From positions 39,683 to 51,061 of the forward strand of contig JAHBMJ010000302.1 in assembly GCA_018398765.1 (NCBI GenBank): a stretch of 11,379 bases of DNA, written 5' to 3'. The position numbers and the translations under genes are program-made. This DNA is from Chromera velia (Eukaryota > Sar > Chromeraceae). Below, piece by piece: positions 6,919 through 11,379 of the stretch (within the stretch, counting starts at the first letter, position 1; each line of letters begins with the position of its first letter). Below the pieces are notes generated by a model. It was not told the DNA's origin, ran no database searches, and saw only the letters and a list, made by a program, of their open reading frames with translations.

Positions 6919-8340
6919 ATGTTGGACAAGAGTAGAGACTCGAATAAAGCAGGAAGAAAGGGCAGCGGAGAAAATGACGACGTCATTAACCGTGCTGCAA
7001 CGGCTGTAGCAACAGCCGTCTCCAACACCCTCATCCCAAAATTCACAGAGATCACCATCGCACTTGAAGGTCTCCGTCTCAGTGCCATCTCCAGAGACGA
7101 GGCTGTGACTCTGATTGGGCAAGCTGAGCAGAGGGTTGAGGTCAGGCTCGACCAGGTAGAAATGATCGTTGAGGAAGAGAGGGTGCTTACACTCCTGGAG
7201 TGGGTTAAAAAGGAGAAAGCACTCGACCATGCCAAGAGGGGTACGGTGGTGGTAAAACATCTCCCCTTTGGCCTGTGTTTCACAAGGGACGACCTCAAAG
7301 CAGCAGAGTCTCTCGGTGCCTTCATAGAGGGCGAGTGGAAGCGGCAAAAGAAATTCTCACAGGAGCTGTACCCCTATTCCCCCCTCCGTCGCTGCCTCTC
7401 AATGCTCGGAGGTGTATCGTCTGGAGAGCCAAACATAGATGGGTCATGGGGCATGAGCTGGAGAATCGAGTCTTTTTTCTATAGAAGCACCATGGACATG
7501 CGGGGGGAGCCCTCACATACCGGTGAACTCAAACTCACCCCAGGCGATGCAGCCGCCCTACTGTCAGTATACGACGAGGCCCGCAATAGACTAGGGATTG
7601 AAGAGGGGAGACCTCTCCCCCTCTCCCTCCCTACGGATACCAAGATTCTGAACCAAAAAATCGTAATGCACCCAGGTGCCTCCCCCCTCTTCCGTTTCTT
7701 TGGAAAGGTTGATAGAGCGACCCGAGCGGTGGAGGGAGGGTTTGCAACCGAAGCACAGCAGAATTTGAAAGACCGGTACCATGTTGTTGTGCAGGACTTT
7801 CGAAAGGTCACCGGCCCCACTAGTACCAGAGTAGCAGGACTGACCGTGCGACTCCGGCAGTTCTCGGCTGACTGGAGATTGGGGAGAATTGAGGGGTCTC
7901 GGGCCCCAGACCTTGGGGCGGGGGGCATGGTCGAGCCCGACGCACCGAGACAGGTCGACCTGGGGGTGTGCCTGCGTAGAACACACGACGAGGCGAACGG
8001 TAACCCCGGCACTGCAGAGCAGACCCACAGACATAGACAACGAATGCAAAGGGGTGAGGCAGGCGGAGTGAGGCGGGGACTCCTGTTTGGCCCCCAGCAG
8101 CAGCAGCGTACTGATGGGTGGGGGGGCCTTTTTAGAGTTCTGAACACAGCGCCTTCCCGGCAGGGGGGACCGATCCAGGGAGGGGAAAATGGGGATGCTA
8201 TGGCAGACGTTCAGTCCCCAGTAAACCCAGCACAAACTGATGAAGAGGGGTGGGAGAGTAGGGTGGCCGAGTTCAATAGAGTCGATAGACCAGCGGGAAA
8301 CTCGGGGGAAGGGGAAGGGAGGGCCGGTCCCTCCCAGTAG
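6919..8340 (+). CDS. Unrecognised 473-residue protein with N-terminal coiled coil
   Basis: Single open frame from ATG to TAG with an in-frame stop at 6901-6903 upstream. I do not recognise the family. Residues 20-36 are Ala/Val-rich. Residues 40-105 form a charged amphipathic helix (EITIALEGLRL, then QAEQRVEVRLDQVEMIVEEE). RGTVVVKHLPFGLCFTRDDL at 107-126 looks like the first strand and helix of an RRM-like fold. Residues 150-325 are mixed, globular-looking sequence. The last 145 residues are Arg/Gly/Gln-rich with QQQQ at 393-396 and disordered in character. Coiled coil, RRM-like segment and basic tail is the layout of LINE ORF1 proteins, but no reverse transcriptase or endonuclease is seen downstream. 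A lineage-specific host gene is equally possible. The ATG context is weak (C at -3), so an upstream exon cannot be excluded. Its end overlaps by 52 bases an open segment in the -1 frame. Confidence 0.55.
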   Translation: MLDKSRDSNKAGRKGSGENDDVINRAATAVATAVSNTLIPKFTEITIALEGLRLSAISRDEAVTLIGQAEQRVEVRLDQVEMIVEEERVLTLLEWVKKEKALDHAKRGTVVVKHLPFGLCFTRDDLKAAESLGAFIEGEWKRQKKFSQELYPYSPLRRCLSMLGGVSSGEPNIDGSWGMSWRIESFFYRSTMDMRGEPSHTGELKLTPGDAAALLSVYDEARNRLGIEEGRPLPLSLPTDTKILNQKIVMHPGASPLFRFFGKVDRATRAVEGGFATEAQQNLKDRYHVVVQDFRKVTGPTSTRVAGLTVRLRQFSADWRLGRIEGSRAPDLGAGGMVEPDAPRQVDLGVCLRRTHDEANGNPGTAEQTHRHRQRMQRGEAGGVRRGLLFGPQQQQRTDGWGGLFRVLNTAPSRQGGPIQGGENGDAMADVQSPVNPAQTDEEGWESRVAEFNRVDRPAGNSGEGEGRAGPSQ

Positions 8341-8876
8341 CCGACGTGGCAGAGGGAGGGGGGGAGAGCAGGGTACCCCTCTCCTGCAGATTCGACCCTG
8401 CATCACGGCAGTTTTGGGGACCTCTGCCGGAACAAAAGGTCCCACCCGGGGGCCCCCCGCCTTCGTCTCCATCTCCAGTCCGCCCGTCCGTTTTCCTCCC
8501 CCCGATTTCATCAGTCTGTACCGTGGGAAGTCTTGGGAGGCCCTTGCCGGAGAGGCCCTCGTTGTTTACTTTTTCTTGTGGAGGCAGAGAAGAGGAACTG
8601 AAGACACATAATCGAAATTCGAGTGGCCAGCAGCCTCCCAACAATACGAACCGTCCCCCTCAAGTAGAATGGGAGGCGCAGGCCTGGTCTGTTTCTAACT
8701 CCCCCCTGCCACCAATCTCTCGCTCTCTCCCCCTCTCCTCTCGTGTCCACTGTGCTCCTTTAATGCCCTTATCTCCCTTTTGCATCCCCCCAAGTTGCCA
8801 ACCACTTATCTCTTACTCGGACAGGTTTGATGAGAAAGGAAGACAGTCAGTGAGCCAGCCGAACTACATAAATAAA
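8289..8876 (+). other. Open segment in the -1 frame, before an in-frame TGA
   Basis: Open from the stop at 8286-8288 to the TGA at 8877-8879. It has no ATG near its start. It overlaps the end of the coiled-coil reading frame by 52 bases and shares the frame of the 463-residue protein, from which only that one TGA separates it. The translation is Pro/Ser-rich (VPPGGPPPSSPSPVRPS) with a hydrophilic stretch GREEELKTHNRNSSGQQPP. It may be non-coding, an exon, or a decayed upstream part of the next reading frame. A possible 3' acceptor (TCGGACAG, ending 8824) and AATAAA at 8871-8876 also lie here. Confidence 0.3.
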
Positions 8877-8948
8877 TGAAAGCTCATATGGGCCTGCCCT
8901 CTCTCTCCTGCTCTCTACGCAAGGACTTCAAACGACGGAACTGACAAA

Positions 8949-10340
8949 ATGACACCCTTTCCTCCTCTCTGCTCCTCTCCTCCTCCACCTGGCCTCGGTT
9001 TTCCCTCCTGCTGGGATGGGCTTTTTGGGGAGGATGTTATTAAGAAGCCTTGGTTGGTCAGCAGAGGAAAGAGAAGTATGGGGAAGGGAAGAAACCTTTT
9101 GGAGGGGGGGCCGGGAATGAAAAAAGGAAGAAACGCATTCGAAGTGCTTGCCCCAGAGAATGAAGAACTCCCTTTTTCCTCTCCTGTTCCTTCCTCCTCC
9201 CTACCGTCTCCTCCTCCTGCTGCCCTCCCTCTGAGCTCTTACCCCCTACCGGCAGGCACCCTGCCGGCCAGGGATGGGTTAGAAATCTGTTCTCATTCCA
9301 TCCGCCCCTTGTGCTCCTCTATTCCTCCCCCGGGTTTCTTACCGGCATGCTGGGATGGGTTGGCTTCAGATAAAGAAAAGCTATCTAGAAAGAAAGCTGC
9401 AGTAAAAAGAAGGTTCATGAAGGCACAAAGGAAACTTCAAAGAAAGGAAAGAAGTCGTGCAATAGCCATGCAAGTAAAGGATGTTTCGCCTACAGAGGTC
9501 TCTTCTTGCCCACCCCCCTCCCCCTTCTCTCAGTTTGTTCTCAGTCAACCTTCCCACACAAGTCCCTCTGTTACAGCTAAGCCTTCTCCATCTTCTTTAT
9601 CTATGCACGAAGGTGATGTCACTTCTTCTCCTTCTTCTTCTTTTCCCCCTTCTTCTTCCCCCTCTGAAGTGAAAGACGTAAAGAGTGAGGAGGAGACGAA
9701 GATTGAACAAACGGACGGTGTACAGTGTGAAAACCCGACGACCTCTGTTTCCTTTCTTCCCACCCATTCCGTCCCTAACTCCTTGGAGGCTCAAGGCCCC
9801 CTTTCGCTAAGGCTGTCGAATTTGTTTTTCTCCTCTATATGCATCTATTCTCCTCCATGCATGCAGCTCTCCCCGGTTGTGCCTCCCTGCCCTCCTCCTA
9901 TCTCTTCCCTTCCTGCGACTCCCTCCTCTCAAGATCTTCCTCCTCATTCTCCTCCAACACCACCTCCTCCACCTGAACCTCCTCTAGTCCCTCCGATCTT
10001 TTTCCCTATTTCTTTTGCCCCAAGTTTTTCTGCTTTGATCACAAATCGCTGCACTCCTCCTGTCCCATCTGTTATGTTCAACCATGAAGCTCGACATTCT
10101 GGACATCCGTTGCACCACTTCCTTTCCCGCCCTCCGCCAATAGTTCCACCCACTATCTTTGGTTGTCAGCCTGCTTCTAGCCCTCTTCGCACTCTCAAGT
10201 GTCCAACGTTTGTCCGTCCCACACCGCTTTGTTCGGTTCCGTCTCGAGTGAAAGTGCTGTACAAATTGTTCTACTCTGAGTCCGCAAAGGAGGAATCTAG
10301 GGAGGAATCTTCGCCACCCACTGAGGCATCTCCCACGTAA
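8949..10340 (+). CDS. Ser/Pro-rich protein with duplicated CWDGL motif
   Basis: 463 residues from ATG (A at -3) to TAA; family not recognised. Pyrimidine-rich DNA makes long stop-free frames likely, so length alone is weak evidence. However, the purine-rich segments at 9369-9480 and 9667-9732 are open here while other frames stop quickly. The motif CSSxPPPG...PxCWDGL occurs twice, near residues 8-25 and 122-138, with a weaker LPARDGL at 105-111. A basic helix SRKKAAVKRRFMKAQRKLQR at 146-165 could be a nuclear localisation or nucleic-acid-binding segment. An acidic segment EVKDVKSEEETKIEQTDG lies at 240-257 and a polyproline block (PPTPPPPPEPPLVPP) near 335-349. No signal peptide, zinc knuckle or catalytic motif is visible. 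The protein is probably mostly disordered. Confidence 0.45.
   Translation: MTPFPPLCSSPPPPGLGFPSCWDGLFGEDVIKKPWLVSRGKRSMGKGRNLLEGGPGMKKGRNAFEVLAPENEELPFSSPVPSSSLPSPPPAALPLSSYPLPAGTLPARDGLEICSHSIRPLCSSIPPPGFLPACWDGLASDKEKLSRKKAAVKRRFMKAQRKLQRKERSRAIAMQVKDVSPTEVSSCPPPSPFSQFVLSQPSHTSPSVTAKPSPSSLSMHEGDVTSSPSSSFPPSSSPSEVKDVKSEEETKIEQTDGVQCENPTTSVSFLPTHSVPNSLEAQGPLSLRLSNLFFSSICIYSPPCMQLSPVVPPCPPPISSLPATPSSQDLPPHSPPTPPPPPEPPLVPPIFFPISFAPSFSALITNRCTPPVPSVMFNHEARHSGHPLHHFLSRPPPIVPPTIFGCQPASSPLRTLKCPTFVRPTPLCSVPSRVKVLYKLFYSESAKEESREESSPPTEASPT
9858..9865. promoter_or_regulatory. TGCATGCA palindrome inside the Ser/Pro-rich frame
   Basis: Perfect copy of the word that recurs in this window, here encoding part of CMQ. 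It may be incidental or a site for sequence downstream. Function unknown. Confidence 0.2.
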
Positions 10341-11050
10341 ACGTCTTGTCCCTCTCCCTCTCTCTCCACTTCCCCTTCTTCAGAAGACAAATGTGAGGTG
10401 GGAATGAACGACGAACACGGAAAGCAAGAGATTTAGGGAGTCGGTTCTTTCTCTTCTTTTTCTGCTTCTTCTTCTCCTTTTCCTTGCCTTTCTGCTTCTT
10501 CTTCTCCTCCCTTTTCTTTTTCTCATTCCTCTCCTGGAAAGTTCGTTGGAAGCACTTTGCTGGACAAAGGTGAAAACGAAATGAACGACAGACACAGAAA
10601 ACAGGCGAAAATTGAACAAGGGACAGACGCAGTGAGCAGGGGGCCCGATGGAATCGCCAAGGATGTGAACGGAACGAACGACGGACACGGGAACCAGGGG
10701 AGTGAGGAAGGTGGCTGCCTCTTTATTTCTCCTTCTTCTTCTGCTTCTTCTTTTTCTTTGTCTCCTTCCTCCCCTTCTCCTTCGTCTCTCACTAAGCCTT
10801 CTTCTCCTGGGGAGTCCAATAGAAATGCCATGAAAGAGAAGGGTGAAAGCGGAACGAACGACAGACACATGGAGTAGGGAAGTAAGGGAGGTGGCTCTTC
10901 CAGTGGCTCTTTTTCCTCTTCTTCTCTTTCTGCCTCTTCTTCTTCTTCCTCTTCCTCTTCCTCCTCCTCCGTATCACGCCCCAAAGCACCGACCCTTCAG
11001 AATGAGGAGCAAAGAAAGCAAAAAAGCGAGAGGAACGCTTCGCCTTCCCT
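10341..11050 (+). repeat. Degenerate Ser-rich repeats with NDxH linkers
   Basis: Alternating CTTCTT-type pyrimidine tracts and purine-rich linkers. Four linkers share GAACGAC(A/G)GACAC-like sequence: Asn-Asp codons at 10407, 10584, 10677 and 10857, spaced 177, 93 and 180 bases, all multiples of three. In the frame of the preceding protein they read VGMNDEHGKQ, NEMNDRHRKQ, VNGTNDGHGNQ and ESGTNDRHME. TAG stops in that frame are at 10434 and 10875. No ATG-initiated gene of useful length is found. This is either a decayed or extended part of the Ser-rich reading frame, or a non-coding triplet-based minisatellite. Confidence 0.6.
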
Positions 11051-11069
11051 TTCTTCTTCTTCTTCTTCT

Positions 11070-11116
<47 letters not shown>

Positions 11117-11215
11117 TTCTTCTTCTTCCTTTTCTTCTTCTTCTTCTTCTTCTTTTTCTTCTTCTTCTTCTTCTTCTTCTTCTTCTTCTTCTTCTTCTTT
11201 ATCTTCTTCTTCTTC
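11051..11215. repeat. Long (TTC)n trinucleotide repeat
   Basis: About 165 bases of nearly pure TTC with a few single-base interruptions (TCC, TTTT, TTA). In one frame it is poly-Ser, in the others poly-Leu or poly-Phe, and on the minus strand poly-Lys or poly-Glu. GAA/TTC tracts of this size can form triplex DNA. Its length in the assembly may not be exact. Confidence 0.9.
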
Positions 11216-11345
11216 TCTTGCTCTCTTTTCTTCTTCCTCTTCCCCCGGACCTGGTGTGGGAAGGAACGTGGGTGGGAACAGACAGGGAGGGGGGAGGGGG
11301 GCAAGGCCAGGCCACCGGGTAGACCCTTCTCTTTCTTTTTCCCCC

Positions 11346-11379
11346 TCTTCTTCTTCTTCTTCTTCTTCTTCTTCTTCCT
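11346..11379. repeat. (CTT)n repeat running off the window
   Basis: A pure CTT/TTC tract of at least 34 bases reaching the right edge. It is separated from the larger TTC tract by about 130 bases of G-rich unique sequence (11221-11345). Confidence 0.85.

Noticed and set aside
7591-8511. 306-residue minus-strand open frame
   Set aside because: It is antisense to the coiled-coil reading frame. It lacks amphipathic or domain-like structure, and its Pro-rich sequence mirrors the G-rich plus strand.
8949-10340. Retroelement ORF2 (endonuclease or reverse transcriptase)
   Set aside because: No YxDD motif, endonuclease motif or zinc knuckle can be seen. The protein is mostly Ser/Pro-rich disordered sequence.
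10434-10877. Reassigned TAG codon in the nuclear code
   Set aside because: TAG aligns with a Gln codon in one sister repeat, but the confident genes here contain no in-frame TAA or TAG and the VTT gene ends at TAA. Decay of a repeat is the simpler reading.
10380-11304. Minus-strand poly-Lys and Arg-rich frames
   Set aside because: They result from the TTC/CTT repeats read on the other strand. They start from non-ATG codons or inside the repeat, and the linkers read more coherently on the plus strand.

Overview
The window is nuclear DNA of a spliced eukaryote, most likely an alveolate. A chromerid alga such as Chromera is my best guess and a coccidian is the alternative; this is inference. 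Supporting observations are GT-AG introns of 142 to 1032 bases, a protein whose layout resembles plant TVP38/TMEM64-like proteins, abundant tri- and tetranucleotide repeats, and five copies of TGCATGCA (a known ApiAP2 binding word) in 11.4 kb. There is no bacterial gene organisation, CRISPR array or viral gene.

Layout. Bases 1-359 are a purine-rich low-complexity tract and the 3' flank of the first gene. Bases 360-1829 (minus strand) are an intronless gene for a membrane-anchored beta-propeller protein of the SdiA-regulated/phytase-like type. Bases 1830-2392 are the divergent promoter region, with two TGCATGCA words and a 10-base palindrome. Bases 2393-6046 (plus strand) hold a seven-exon gene for a VTT-domain membrane protein (TVP38/TMEM64/DedA superfamily). 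I rebuilt it from splice sites, reading phase and family spacing; one donor, at the end of exon 5, is uncertain. Its fourth intron carries a 450-base TCTG/TTTC compound microsatellite. Bases 6047-6918 are an AT-rich gene-free island with short repeats and a possible hairpin.

Bases 6919-8340 are an open frame for a 473-residue unrecognised protein with an N-terminal coiled coil; a retroelement ORF1 is possible but unproven. From 8289 to the window end, one plus-strand reading frame (codons starting at multiples of three) is interrupted by only four stops. Its longest part, 8949-10340, is a 463-residue Ser/Pro-rich protein with duplicated motifs. After that come degenerate in-frame repeats and long CTT/TTC tracts running off the window.

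The two confident genes are unrelated in sequence. They share a promoter region, and both products enter the secretory/endomembrane system. Nothing shows that they act in one pathway.
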